Source of the DNA: Tunturiibacter empetritectus
GTDB lineage: Bacteria > Acidobacteriota > Terriglobia > Terriglobales > Acidobacteriaceae
DNA: 64,000 nt
Reading direction: 5' to 3'
NCBI RefSeq assembly: GCF_013410875.1
Contig: NZ_JACCCU010000002.1
Location: 1,116,001 to 1,180,000, forward strand
In this document: positions 45,261-54,684 of the stretch, one piece after another
Position numbering within the stretch: position 1 is the first letter of the stretch
Layout of the letters: every line of letters starts with the position of its first letter
The notes under the pieces: model-generated
What the model was told of the DNA's origin: nothing
What the model saw: the letters and a program-made list of their open reading frames with translations, nothing else
Database searches by the model: none
Program-made: the position numbers and the translations under genes

Positions 45261-46142
45261 ATGAAGAGGGTCTTGATTACAGGCGCGGCGACCGGTCTGG
45301 GGTATGGAACGGCCTTGCAACTTGCGGAGAAAGGCTTCGAGGTGATCGCTGCCGTTGAAATCTACGGGCAAGTGCAGCCGCTCAAGCGTGATGTGGCGGC
45401 GAGGGGACTAAGCGTACAGGTCGAAAAGCTGGATGTCACCGTTGAGGGCGACCGCAGGAAGGCCCTCGGATGGAACATCGACATCCTGGTGAACAATGCC
45501 GGGGTTCTAGAGGGCGGCTCTGTAGTAGATATCCCCGCCAGCAACATGCGTCATGAGTTTGAGGTGAACGTTATCGGACCTCTCCTGCTCACGCAGGGCA
45601 TCGTGAAGCAGATGGCAAAGCGGGGGCGGGGACGCATCGTCTGGGTGTCCTCCCGTGAAGGTCTGAATGTCAACCCGTTCACCGGCATCTACTCCGCTTC
45701 CAAACACGCCATCGAAGCCATAGCCGAGACGATGAGCATGGAGCTTCAGGAGTTTGGTGTCGAGGTCGCGACGATCAATCCAGGTCCCTTCCTGACCGGC
45801 TTCAACGATCGCGGCTTCCAAACCTGGGAAAGTTGGGAGGACATACCGTCGGAGAGGCTTTTCGAGTACACAAAGCTTGCGTTCCCGAGACCACAATTCG
45901 ACCCAGCCCTCATGATCACGACGATGACCAAGGTAGTCGCAGGTGAAGTCGATAGCTACCGAAACCTTGAGCCCCAATCGATGTTGGAGGAAACCAAGAA
46001 GAACATCGAGGCTCCCTGGACGAAGACTGTCAAGGACGGCCTCGGTACCCGAGCAGCACAAGTACAGAAATGCTACGACATGAATCCCGAAACACCCGAG
46101 TCTAATTGGACGCCAGAGGAGCGCGACGGAGCGAGTCGCTAA
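45261..46142 (+). CDS. Short-chain dehydrogenase/reductase
   Basis: 293 residues from ATG 45261, which follows AAAGGAG; an in-frame ATG at 45240 is less likely. Rossmann motif TGAATGLGYG, NNAG at about 80, catalytic Ser region IVWVSSREG and Tyr/Lys in YSASK. Classical NAD(P)-dependent oxidoreductase; substrate unknown. Its C-terminal tail (ESNWTPEERDG) is longer than in minimal members. The divergent AraC gene likely controls it. Confidence 0.9.
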   Translation: MKRVLITGAATGLGYGTALQLAEKGFEVIAAVEIYGQVQPLKRDVAARGLSVQVEKLDVTVEGDRRKALGWNIDILVNNAGVLEGGSVVDIPASNMRHEFEVNVIGPLLLTQGIVKQMAKRGRGRIVWVSSREGLNVNPFTGIYSASKHAIEAIAETMSMELQEFGVEVATINPGPFLTGFNDRGFQTWESWEDIPSERLFEYTKLAFPRPQFDPALMITTMTKVVAGEVDSYRNLEPQSMLEETKKNIEAPWTKTVKDGLGTRAAQVQKCYDMNPETPESNWTPEERDGASR

Positions 46143-46274
46143 AAGCAGTATTGCTGATCAGACTGTGTCTGCAATCAGATCAGCTCATCAAACCTGTCTG
46201 GATTGTTTCCCGAACCTAGGCATTCGCATTCGCACTTGCTTCCGACCTAAAACTTTGTATATAGGAGATGATCA

Positions 46275-46952
46275 ATGAAGATTCTTATGGTGCTTACGTC
46301 ACACGATCAACTGGGAAATACCGGTAAGAAGACGGGACTCTGGCTCGAAGAGTTTTGCGCCCCGTACTACATATTCAAAGATGCGGGGGCACACATCGTT
46401 CTCGCTTCGCCCAAGGGTGGCGAGCCACCCGTAGACCCAAAAAGCGACGGGATTACAACACAGTCAATATCCACGTTGCGCTTCAAACTTGATGGCGAAG
46501 CCAAGGAGCAGCTTGCGACCACAGAGCGCCTAGCAGATGTTTCAGAGTCAGATTTCGACGCGGCTTTCTACTCGGGCGGACATGGGCCGATGTGGGATCT
46601 TGCGGAGGATCGAAATTCCAGGAAACTCATCGAGTCTTTTCTTGCGGCACGAAAGACCGTCGCCCTAGTGTGTCACGCGCCGGCCGCGCTTCGGCATGTC
46701 GAAACGCCAGACGGTGCTCCCCTCGTCTCCGGAAGAAGAGTTACCGGTTTCACCAACACAGAAGAAGCTGCTATGGAGCTGACCGATGTGGTGCCCTTCC
46801 TGCTGGAAGATGAACTCAAGAGGTTGCGCGGCATATATTCCAAAGGAGAGGACATGACTGAATACGTCGTCGAAGATGGCCTGCTGATCACCGGGCAGAA
46901 TCCGAAGTCTTCGGCCGCGGTGGCGAAACTCCTCATCGAGAAGCTAGCTTAA
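46275..46952 (+). CDS. DJ-1/PfpI-family (Hsp31-like) protein
   Basis: 225 residues. Start MKILMVLTSHDQLGNTGKKT with the catalytic Glu in GLWLEEF, a SGGHGPMWDL loop and the nucleophile Cys in LVCHAPAAL. This group includes glyoxalase III/chaperone-type enzymes that detoxify reactive aldehydes. It follows the dehydrogenase on the same strand after 132 bases, so both may respond to carbonyl stress. Confidence 0.9.
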   Translation: MKILMVLTSHDQLGNTGKKTGLWLEEFCAPYYIFKDAGAHIVLASPKGGEPPVDPKSDGITTQSISTLRFKLDGEAKEQLATTERLADVSESDFDAAFYSGGHGPMWDLAEDRNSRKLIESFLAARKTVALVCHAPAALRHVETPDGAPLVSGRRVTGFTNTEEAAMELTDVVPFLLEDELKRLRGIYSKGEDMTEYVVEDGLLITGQNPKSSAAVAKLLIEKLA

Positions 46953-47160
46953 GCGTCACATCCACTATGCGTTCAATCCGTGATATTGATAAACGTTATG
47001 TGGCCACCCAACAAATACAACGAAATCTCCAAGGCGAATCATTTGGCCGACGCGAATAAAATCAGGTCGGGCAGATCCTGGCGATCCCACCCATCAAGTC
47101 CTAGCAGCCTGTGGCAGACATGAAAGTCATGCTCCTAAACGGATAAACTGATAAACCAAT
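46953..47160. other. No gene seen
   Basis: About 200 bases after the PfpI-type gene with no supportable feature. Confidence 0.4.
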
Positions 47161-47191
47161 CGGCATATGGCGTACTGATTGCCATATGCCG
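47161..47191. repeat. Perfect inverted repeat
   Basis: CGGCATATGGC (47161-47171) and GCCATATGCCG (47181-47191) are exact reverse complements with a 9-base spacer. It lies at the 3' end of the broken GERGPVWW gene. Confidence 0.7.
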
Positions 47192-47476
47192 GTTCTAATC
47201 CGGGGTTCCGTCAGTCCACCAAACCGGCCCGCGCTCACCTAATTAATGTTTAACTTGATCGACCCTCTTCCGGGCTGCTTCGCGGCCGACCAAGTCCCGA
47301 TTATGCATAGCTGCGCCCTTCGCCCTGCGCGTCTCCATCAACTCATGGACCAGGAGTTGCTTCCTTTCGGATGGAAGTGAAGGGTTTGTGCGTCGCCAGA
47401 GACGACCCTTGACCACGAAATATCGACCGCCTGGAGTGACAGGATACTGCGACTTCATTTCTTTGAAACCCATCAT
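47165..47476 (-). pseudogene. Broken small conserved gene (GERGPVWWTD family), copy 2
   Basis: From ATG 47476: FKEMKSQYPVTPGGRYFVVK, GRLWRRTNPSLPSERKQLLV and EARKRVDQVKH, then a stop. In the same frame it continues LGERGPVWWTDGTPD, another stop, then NRHMAISTPYADWF. Two nonsense changes therefore interrupt an otherwise recognisable gene of about 105 codons. The 77-residue open part could still be made. Confidence 0.7.
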
Positions 47477-47484
47477 TGTTCACC

Positions 47485-47870
47485 ATAGGGTCCCCGGCAC
47501 GTCAGTTCTACATTTGATGATCTCGCTTTGTCCTAGCTGCCATGCGAAGGTCCATCGCCCGAAGGCCGTCTTGTCTGCCATGCCTCCGCTTCTGCTGAAG
47601 CTTTGGCGGGAACAACACCCAAAAGGGCATGAGCAGACCAATCTCGACTTCAAGGCGCAGCGTCCCATAGCCACACCCGTCCCTCTGTTCGAGGGCACGC
47701 TTATCTCGGCCGGAAGCGTCACGCACCCGGCATCGCTTACCGTCTCGCTCCAAAGCGGCCTACCGCAGACCGCCGAAGTGCTCATCATCCTGCCGTTTCA
47801 GCGTGTAACACGTCGAGCACAGATCAAGAGCACGCAGGGCAGTGCAGTGAGCGTTGAACAGGACCCTTCG
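47485..47870. pseudogene. HNH nuclease gene with inverted second half, locus 2
   Basis: The plus strand 47485-47690 encodes the C-terminal half with the HNH core (IIVHHRVPG, LMISLCPSCHAKVHR, PPLLLKLWREQHPKGHEQ, PVPLFEG). The minus strand 47870-47695 encodes the N-terminal half (CSTCYTLKRQDDEHFGGLR, a stop, then ALERDGKRCRVRDASGRDK). The halves do not overlap and together rebuild one enzyme, except that the second is inverted. A serine recombinase remnant adjoins. Confidence 0.6.
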
Positions 47871-48342
47871 TTGAACAGGACCCTTCATAGTTACGCTCCC
47901 GATGAGATCGACCCCGTTTTACCCTCGGCTTCTTGGCACCGGAAGCAGCCTCAGCCGCAGTCCAACCTAAGTAACGATAGACCGTTGCTCGATTGACACC
48001 GAACTCGCGGGCTAGACTAGCCTTCTCCTCCCCTTCCGCCAAATGCCGGCTCAGCTCCGCCGCCCTCTCCGGCGAGAACTTCCGTTTGCGGCCCTTGTAG
48101 GCCCCATCTCGCTTTGCAAGCTCAATTCCCTTCTTCTGACGCTCACAAATCAGGTCTCGTTCGAACTGGCCGACCGCACCCATCACACTGAGCATTAGGT
48201 TTGCCATTGGCGCATCCTCGCCGGTGAAGGCCAGCCCCTCCTTCAGGTAGTGAACCGAGATTCCGCGTTCAGTCATGAGATCGACTAGCTTTCTCAAGTC
48301 TCCCAGGTTCCGGCCCTGGCGATCCCTTTCAATCCACTTGCT
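47824..48342 (-). pseudogene. N-terminally truncated serine recombinase (resolvase/invertase)
   Basis: The frame reads WIERDRQGRNLGDLRKLVDL after a stop at about 48343, then ERGISVHYLKEGLAFTGED, MLSVMGAVGQFERDLICERQ and a C-terminal helix-turn-helix (LAREFGVNRATVYRYLG). The catalytic Ser at the N-terminus is missing (about 60 residues), so it cannot be active alone. The first Met available is at 48297. The C-terminal tail runs into HNH-derived DNA. Confidence 0.8.
47853..47886 (+). repeat. 17-base tandem duplication
   Basis: GTTGAACAGGACCCTTC occurs twice head to tail (47853-47869 and 47870-47886). It lies at the junction of the recombinase C-terminus and the HNH N-terminal half. Confidence 0.85.
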
Positions 48343-48818
48343 TTATTCGCAGCAACGCTTCCGCCTGATGTAACAATTCTGTTTGTAAGATCTTGGTGGA
48401 CAGGCGCAGCAGAAACATCGGCAGCATTTCTGACCAAAACCTGCTCTGCATTTGGGACGGTGTGACACATAACGTGTAGCTTGAGAAATTATTTGTCGTA
48501 GCCTTTGTGCGGCAATTTGGCGGAACCTCGGTTCGAGCCGTACGGTCGAAAGCAATTGCGGAGAGATCATCTTACGACGACTGAGGAGCTTAGATTGCTG
48601 GGTGGCCTTTGAAATGGCTACGCTGAACAGACCGAACAGTTTCTCCGCCGTTGTCTTGGTTTTTTGAGGGCGCCGCTAGGGCTTTCGCAATTGGTTTGGT
48701 ATGCTTTGGCGAAGTGCTCGTCGTTTTAGTCACGGCATGGAACTCGTGGGATGCCTCTGTTCTCATCACGAAACTTTACGGTTCGCTTCAACCTGTCTCA
48801 ATTCCGCCCATTCGCCTT
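48343..48818. other. Intergenic region
   Basis: No gene I can support. A minus-strand frame (48343-48570) is Cys/Arg-rich without a motif. The plus-strand frame of the next gene stays open back to TTG 48651, but residues before 48819 do not resemble the family. Confidence 0.4.
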
Positions 48819-51053
48819 ATGCTGCTGGAAACCAGGGACCTGATTCGATTCGAAGGCTATGTTGTCGACCCCTCCGGCTGGACACTCAAGTGGGGGCGGG
48901 AAGCGATTGCTCTGAATCGTAAAAGTTTCGATTTGCTCGTTTACCTCATTGATCATCGCGACCGCGTATGTAGCAAGGATGAATTGCTTGCCGCACTCTG
49001 GCCAGACCAGTTCGTCGATGAAAGCAACCTCACTCAGCAGATCTTCCTGCTGCGCAAAGCTCTGTTACGGCACGAGTCGGGTAAAAAAATCATTGAGACT
49101 ATTTCCCGCCGCGGCTACAGGTTCACCGTACCGGTAGAGCTGGAGAAGCGACACGCCCCGCAGGAACGGCTTCAGCAGCAGGTCGTGGTCAACTCTAGTG
49201 AAACGGTGACCGATATCACGATTGAGGAGGAGGAGATCGAAGCCAACGGCGATGTATCGACCGATGTTGCGCTCGACCTCCGGACACCCAGTCAGCCGCT
49301 CGTGATGCCACGAGTTTCTTTGACAAGCGGAGCAACGCCCACTGCAAGGGAGCCGCGTTCGCTCGGCCGCACTATTGGTTCGCCTGCGATGCGCTGGCTC
49401 GTCGGTGCCGCAGTGGTGCTTGTACTTTTGACTGCGTACCTTGCGATGCGATGGAGTTACCCAACCCATCTGCGCGTCTCGACGTACGCACCAATCACAT
49501 CCGACGGACGAGCCAAATCCATCGGTGGAACCGATGGGAGCAGAATCTATTTTACGCAACTACAAACTGGAGGCGTGGCGGAGGTTTCGGTCTCCGGCGG
49601 AGTGGAGGTTCCGGTCCAGCTTGGGATCGAGGATCCGTGGAGCGGCGACGTTTCGCCGGATGGATCCACTCTGTTGATCATCTCTCAGGCAGGCGGACAA
49701 GGACCTGCCACTTCGCTGTGGAGTTTTCGCCTCGTGGGCGGCGCTATTCACCATCTTGCGGACGCCGTAGTTTCCTCAGCTTGGTCTCCCGACGGAGAGA
49801 AGATGGTCAGTGCCTCGGCGAACGGCGATATATTCGTGATGCGACGGAACGGTTCGGACGCACATCGAATCGCCTCACCCGGCGGATATTTGAAGTCGCT
49901 GGCATGGTCGCCGAACGGTAAGACAATACGGTTTTCCAAAGACGGCTTGTTGTGGGAGATCGCATTCGACGGAACCAATGTCCACCAGCTCCTCCCCGGA
50001 TGGGGCAAATCGCCCACTCAATGGAGTGGAGAATGGGCGCCAGATGGACAATTCTTCTTTGTCGCCGACGGCCAGATCTGGCTTCTTCCGCGCGAGCGTA
50101 GCTTCGGTTCGAGCGAACCTGCAACCCCGGTTCAACTCACCTTCGGACCCACCGTCTGGGATAGGCCGATTGCCAGCTCCGATGGGAAAAAGATCTTTGC
50201 ATCGGGCCGCACCCGGCGGGGCGAGCTTGTTCGCTTTGACACAAAATCCACACAATTCAAGCCCTTTCTCGCAGGTATCTCGGTGGAGTTCGTCGTCTTT
50301 TCGAACGACGGCAGATCTGTGGCATATGTCTCCTATCCCGATGGCGTTCTCTGGCGCGCGAATCTGGACGGCAGTCATCCCATTCAGATGACTGAACCTC
50401 CCTTGCACCCGAAATCGGTGCGCTGGTCCCCCGACGGATCTCTAATTGCCTTTGTCGATCGAACGGCAGACGGTATCGACGCCATCTCCGTCATTGCGTC
50501 CGATGGAAGCGGAAAGCCGCATCGCATTTTGCCGCTGGATCGTAAGGCGGAGACGGATCCAAGTTGGTCGCCTGATGGACAGAAGATTGCATTCTCCACG
50601 TCGCCCAATGTCGGCGCAAGCACACAATCTGACTTGCGCGCCTTCGACGTCGTCACAAGAAAGGCCACTGTCCTTCCTGAATCTGAAGGTCTCCTGGTGC
50701 CCCGCTGGTCGCCGGACGGCCGTTTCATCTCCGCCATGACACTCGATACGGTGAGTTTGAGACTCCTTGACCTGTCGAGCGGAAGATGGACGAAGCTGGA
50801 TACAGGCGCCGTTGCTTTTCCCGAATGGTCACACGATGGCCGGTGGATATACTACGTCCGGTGGACGGCCGATCCGTCAGTCCAACGCATTCGCGCTTCG
50901 GACGGAAGACGGGAGCAAGTCGCCGATCTGGAAGGCGCGCGGTACACGGGCACTTATACCCTGTGGATGGGCCTCGACCAAGCCGACGCGCCCATGATGC
51001 TCCGCGACGAGGGAACCGATGATATCTACTCTCTGACGCTGGAGCGGAAATGA
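48819..51053 (+). CDS. Winged-helix (OmpR/CadC-type) membrane protein with PD40 beta-propeller
   Basis: 744 residues from ATG 48819; the open frame extends to TTG 48651. The N-terminal winged helix reads RFEGYVVDPSGWTLKWGREA, LNRKSFDLLVYLIDHRDRV and IIETISRRGYRFTVPV. One membrane helix (LVGAAVVLVLLTAYLAMRW) lies at about 192-212, and a TolB-like propeller of repeated WSPDG/SPDG blades (for example SWSPDGQKIAF, RWSPDGRFISA) fills the rest. The design implies a one-component sensor: outside propeller, inside DNA-binding domain. This architecture is abundant in Acidobacteria. Target genes unknown. Confidence 0.85.
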   Translation: MLLETRDLIRFEGYVVDPSGWTLKWGREAIALNRKSFDLLVYLIDHRDRVCSKDELLAALWPDQFVDESNLTQQIFLLRKALLRHESGKKIIETISRRGYRFTVPVELEKRHAPQERLQQQVVVNSSETVTDITIEEEEIEANGDVSTDVALDLRTPSQPLVMPRVSLTSGATPTAREPRSLGRTIGSPAMRWLVGAAVVLVLLTAYLAMRWSYPTHLRVSTYAPITSDGRAKSIGGTDGSRIYFTQLQTGGVAEVSVSGGVEVPVQLGIEDPWSGDVSPDGSTLLIISQAGGQGPATSLWSFRLVGGAIHHLADAVVSSAWSPDGEKMVSASANGDIFVMRRNGSDAHRIASPGGYLKSLAWSPNGKTIRFSKDGLLWEIAFDGTNVHQLLPGWGKSPTQWSGEWAPDGQFFFVADGQIWLLPRERSFGSSEPATPVQLTFGPTVWDRPIASSDGKKIFASGRTRRGELVRFDTKSTQFKPFLAGISVEFVVFSNDGRSVAYVSYPDGVLWRANLDGSHPIQMTEPPLHPKSVRWSPDGSLIAFVDRTADGIDAISVIASDGSGKPHRILPLDRKAETDPSWSPDGQKIAFSTSPNVGASTQSDLRAFDVVTRKATVLPESEGLLVPRWSPDGRFISAMTLDTVSLRLLDLSSGRWTKLDTGAVAFPEWSHDGRWIYYVRWTADPSVQRIRASDGRREQVADLEGARYTGTYTLWMGLDQADAPMMLRDEGTDDIYSLTLERK

Positions 51054-51551
51054 CGGTTCTTGCTAAGGTTGCGATGATAACTGAGATCTCAATCTCGAAA
51101 TGGTCGCCCATAGATGCAAGAAAGGGCTGACGCAATCGAACACGCCGGGTGAGCTTCGAAGAGCAAATTGACGAAGTGCCACCGTCGCCTGGGTGGCTAA
51201 TGTTGTCACAAAACAAGAAAAAAGTTCGTGGTGACGGCCACAAAATACCTCGATAAAGGTACATAACTTCATTGATTGTTAATTGAGAAATGTTTAAGCG
51301 TGGCTTGAGGACTGTCAACGAGGCATTGTGTGACAACCAAGCTGCACACCGACTGCGGGGTGAGGATGAAGTGTGGCGGATTAAAGATGTGTATTCGAGC
51401 CGTCTAGTCTGATCCTCACGGGACCCCGCGTCGGTGCGTTATGGAGGGACGTGTTTATCTCCACCGGTACCAGAAGGTCACCTCATCTTCTGCAATCGAA
51501 TGGATTGTGATAAGCCCCTTTTCTTATCCTGTCGTTGGAAAGAGGAGTTCT
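51054..51551. other. Intergenic region
   Basis: No gene seen. The last part contains the strong AAGAGGAG ribosome site of the next small gene. Confidence 0.4.
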
Positions 51552-51743
51552 ATGTCTGAAAGCCTGATCTCGATAGCTATAACCTCAGCCATTTTACTGG
51601 CAATGCTCGTCTTTGTCCCATGCCTGGAACTGACGGCCCGAGGTTGCAGGCGGATTAAAAGATCCGCGTGGCGTGCCGGAAACCTAAAGATGGTTCGGAA
51701 ACAGAGTCTCTGGGCGCTCCGCCATAGTCGCAACGCGCGCTGA
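51552..51743 (+). CDS. Small single-helix membrane protein
   Basis: 63 residues from ATG 51552, 5 bases after AAGAGGAG, so this start is preferred over one at 51441. MSESLISIAITSAILLAMLV gives one membrane helix, followed by a strongly basic cytoplasmic-type tail (RRIKRSAWRAGNLKMVRKQS). No family recognised. Confidence 0.55.
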   Translation: MSESLISIAITSAILLAMLVFVPCLELTARGCRRIKRSAWRAGNLKMVRKQSLWALRHSRNAR

Positions 51744-52171
51744 AACCAAGATAATTCAAGAAGTGCCAATGGAGCGTAACCGAATGAAGACCCGTTCTCT
51801 GAAACTAATACCCGATGGATTCTCACAAGGGCGCAATTGTTTGCACGGACGCTCGGTTTAACACAACAATTAAATGCTTTGCTTTGAACGATCAAGATTG
51901 GCGCGGCAATTGCATCTAGTTTCGCGTCAGCCAACAAAGGCTCCAACATGCGGAATGCTTTGTTGGCGAATTCTCGATAGAGACACTCGCGCAAACCAGA
52001 CGGTTTGTCTCCGGTTACGTTTCTAGGCCCCTAAAAAATCATCTCTGTCTCGTTTGTGCCGGCGCTCCTCCGATGCCCTTTCGCCTCAGAAACTGCGTTC
52101 TTTTACCGTCCGCAGCGGAAGCGAAGGTTCGGGATTCTTTTACTCTTTCCAACCATCTCTGGAGGTATTTC
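51744..52171. other. Intergenic region before the PEP-CTERM gene
   Basis: No supportable gene in 428 bases. It ends with GGAGG (52161-52165), the ribosome site of the next gene. Confidence 0.4.
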
Positions 52172-53044
52172 TTGAAAAAATTACTTGTTTTGAGCTGCCT
52201 GTTGGCTGCCGCGACATCTTCAGCTCTCGCGGACAACTTCATCTACGGGGACAATGCCACCGGGGGCTCCCCATACGTCTTTCAAATTGATAAAACTACC
52301 GGCGCAGTTACTAACACGTATACGGGTCTCAGCGGCGTCAATGGTCGCGGCGTTGTAGTTGTCGGGACCACAATGTACTATACCTCGGCTACCACCAACG
52401 CCGTCTACTCCTACAACCTCGCGACGAAGACAGACAACGGACCTTTATTTACGGTCGCTGGCTCCACAGCCCTTTCTACCATCGCCTATGACGGTACGAA
52501 CTTCTGGGTCGGCGATTACAGCGGCACAAATCACGCCTACTTGTACAGTCCTACCGGAACTCTGCTGAAGACCGTGTCGCTCGCAGACTGTACTGGCTAT
52601 TGCGACGGCCTTGAATACTTCGTCATGAACGGTAAAGGGTATCTACTATCGAACGAGGCTGACGGCAGCGTAGATAACTACGATCTCTACGATACCAGCG
52701 GCAACCTTATTCAAGCCGACTACATCAACGCAGCGGCTCACTCTGGTGGAACAACCGGAATCGCGTTTGATGGAACCGATTTCTACACCTCCAACATCTT
52801 TCAGGGCTCATTCAACGAATGGTCCGAAAGCGGCACGTTCATCAAAACCATCACCCTCACCGGCGCGAACAGCAGCGATCCTTTCCTGATCGAGGACCTG
52901 TCAGCTGACTACTCACAAGTTCTGGGCGGTGGCGGCGGCGGAGGTGGCGGAACCGGTGTTACTCCAGAGCCAAGCACGTTCATCCTGTTAGGTACCGGAC
53001 TGACCGGCTTTGCTGGATTGGTTCGTCGCAGGTTCGTTCGATAA
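52172..53044 (+). CDS. PEP-CTERM sorted exported protein
   Basis: 290 residues from TTG 52172, placed by GGAGG upstream and a signal peptide beginning right there (KKLLVLSCLLAAATSSALA). The mature part is propeller-like with repeated FDGT/YDGTNFW motifs (IAYDGTNFWVGDYSG; IAFDGTDFYTSNIF). A nine-glycine linker precedes TPEPSTFILLGTGLTGFAG and a basic RRR end, the PEP-CTERM anchor cut by exosortase. An ATG at 52073 would bury the signal peptide and is rejected. The exosortase is not in the window. Confidence 0.88.
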   Translation: MKKLLVLSCLLAAATSSALADNFIYGDNATGGSPYVFQIDKTTGAVTNTYTGLSGVNGRGVVVVGTTMYYTSATTNAVYSYNLATKTDNGPLFTVAGSTALSTIAYDGTNFWVGDYSGTNHAYLYSPTGTLLKTVSLADCTGYCDGLEYFVMNGKGYLLSNEADGSVDNYDLYDTSGNLIQADYINAAAHSGGTTGIAFDGTDFYTSNIFQGSFNEWSESGTFIKTITLTGANSSDPFLIEDLSADYSQVLGGGGGGGGGTGVTPEPSTFILLGTGLTGFAGLVRRRFVR

Positions 53045-53097
53045 CCTCAACAGCAAGCATAGTTCAAGAGCCGCTACATTGCGGCCGCATTGGAGAT

Positions 53098-53126
53098 GGA
53101 GCCGGCCCGTGGTCGGCTCCTTTTTT
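53098..53126 (+). terminator. Rho-independent terminator of the PEP-CTERM gene
   Basis: GGAGCCG (53098-53104) pairs with CGGCTCC (53114-53120), followed by six T (53121-53126). It lies 54 bases after the stop. Confidence 0.9.
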
Positions 53127-53206
53127 GCCGTAGCCCTTATCCTCTCTGCCATCGAGCCGCCCGCAGTGAACATCAGTGACACAGCAGCAATCACGGAGTT
53201 GGCCTG

Positions 53207-53572
53207 ATGCAGACCATCATCCGCATCCTCGAGACGGCCGGAGGCTGGAATCCCGGCCTCTTCTTCAAGATCGAAACACGCTCTTTATGGCTCTTGTCAT
53301 CGAGGGCCATAGAAGAACGCCCATCCGGTCTTCCAACTGTCTCTGTCACTCATCACGGCGAGCAAAATGGCGATCTCATGCGCGACCTAGAGATGTGCTT
53401 CGAGCTTCGCGATGGGCAACTCGATCCCTATCACTACCGAAACGACTACGTAGGCGTGGAGCAGTGGAGCCGGAACATCGTGGGCAGCCAATATGCCGTG
53501 CAGTGGGATAGCAACCTTCGCTGTCAGGGCTTCGCCAAAGCCTACGAGCAACAGTTGACCCAACCCATCTAG
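53207..53572 (+). CDS. DUF6908-like protein
   Basis: 121 residues with GGAGTTGG before ATG. Conserved-type blocks are TVSVTHHGEQNGDLMRDLEM, CFELRDG and YHYRNDYVGVEQ, then a C-terminal helix with QGFAKAYEQQL. Proteins of this type are common on acidobacterial and proteobacterial mobile elements; function unknown. A short start (ATG 53649, 22 codons) downstream looks like the beginning of a truncated next gene. Confidence 0.7.
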   Translation: MQTIIRILETAGGWNPGLFFKIETRSLWLLSSRAIEERPSGLPTVSVTHHGEQNGDLMRDLEMCFELRDGQLDPYHYRNDYVGVEQWSRNIVGSQYAVQWDSNLRCQGFAKAYEQQLTQPI

Positions 53573-53884
53573 TACCCCGAACGGAGCGGACGAGAGAACC
53601 TCGTTCGCCCCCACCTTCATCCCTCACCAAATTCCAAGAAGAGCAACCATGCAGAACAGCAGCGCATTCCAACCCGATGCCGTCAACCTAGCCTTGATCG
53701 ATTGGATTACCGGCTGACTGCGACATAACATTGCACAAAGGATAGGGTTCTAAGCCCAAACCGCCGAAAATGCCGTCTCAACAGATCTGGACCTACCATG
53801 ATCGCATCCATGTCGATAGGCTTCGGTCATCGCTTCCCCCAATACAAAGTGGTCACCCATAAATAGACAGCGCGCGCGAAGCCG
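53573..53884. other. Intergenic region with a possible truncated gene start
   Basis: An AAGAGCAACC site precedes ATG 53649, which opens MQNSSAFQPDAVNLALIDWI before a stop. This looks like the first 22 codons of a lost gene. Nothing else is supportable. Confidence 0.35.
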
Positions 53885-54481
53885 CTAAGAATTCCTGGCA
53901 CCGTCAACTTTCGCGTCAACTCTCGGCAGACGCCATCCCTCGACAATGCCCCACACAGCGGCGATGGTGATCAGCACACTGCGAAAAAGATGCGCCATTT
54001 GCAGTTGTTGGTATGCCTTTAGTGTGAATCCGTGTTCTTGAATATCTCCTTGCGCGCCTGCCGCGAACGGTGTACTAAGGATGTTCAGTACGAGCAGTGT
54101 TGCGATGCCCCAAAGGGCGCGGCGCGAGGTGCGACCTGGCTCGCCCCACAGCCCGAGCACCGCTAATAGGCACATCAGACCGTAGGGCAACACTACGATC
54201 GGCAATCGGGTCGTATAGCCGCGGCTAAATGCTTGCAGGGCGGCATCACCAAGAGCACTCATGTCCACATGGATGCGATAGACGTTGAAGTACAGTAACC
54301 AGCCGACGCCGACATTCCACCACATCAACGCCACGTTGGTATCTTGCAGCCGGCTCGCCGCCGACCCGCCGATCCAAATGGGCATCGGACGCCGCCTGGC
54401 GGCCGCAAATCCCACAGCCACTATGTACAGCAACATTGAGGCGGCTAGCATTCCGAGGAAAATAAAAAAATATAGTGGCAT
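53885..54481 (-). CDS. Multi-pass membrane protein
   Basis: 198 residues from ATG 54481 (MPLYFFIFLGMLAASMLLYI). Five helices are seen: about 2-25, 50-70, 95-120, 125-145 and 165-185. The second half (GRTSRRALWGIATLLVLNIL) is basic on the cytoplasmic side. No family recognised with confidence. It appears intact between pseudogenes. Confidence 0.6.
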   Translation of the reverse strand: MPLYFFIFLGMLAASMLLYIVAVGFAAARRRPMPIWIGGSAASRLQDTNVALMWWNVGVGWLLYFNVYRIHVDMSALGDAALQAFSRGYTTRLPIVVLPYGLMCLLAVLGLWGEPGRTSRRALWGIATLLVLNILSTPFAAGAQGDIQEHGFTLKAYQQLQMAHLFRSVLITIAAVWGIVEGWRLPRVDAKVDGARNS

Positions 54482-54684
54482 ATGCAAGGTCCCTCACTTT
54501 GTCCCGCAAACCCATGCGCCTAAGCATAGCTGCATTATCGATGAAGCATGCCACAGAGATTTTCGCCCCCGATTCGGAGCCGCTGCGCCAAATAATTAGC
54601 TGAGAAGTATGCCACATAATTAGAAAAGCCATAGTTTGGCCTAAAGACGATCTGAAGCCTAGAATTTCGGCAGGAAATCTGCCT

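Noticed and set aside
51524-51994. 156-codon minus-strand frame
   Set aside because: Antisense to the small membrane gene with a strong ribosome site; no recognisable sequence.
52922-52952. GGC/GGT run as a microsatellite
   Set aside because: It encodes the nine-glycine linker before the PEP-CTERM anchor, a normal feature of such proteins.
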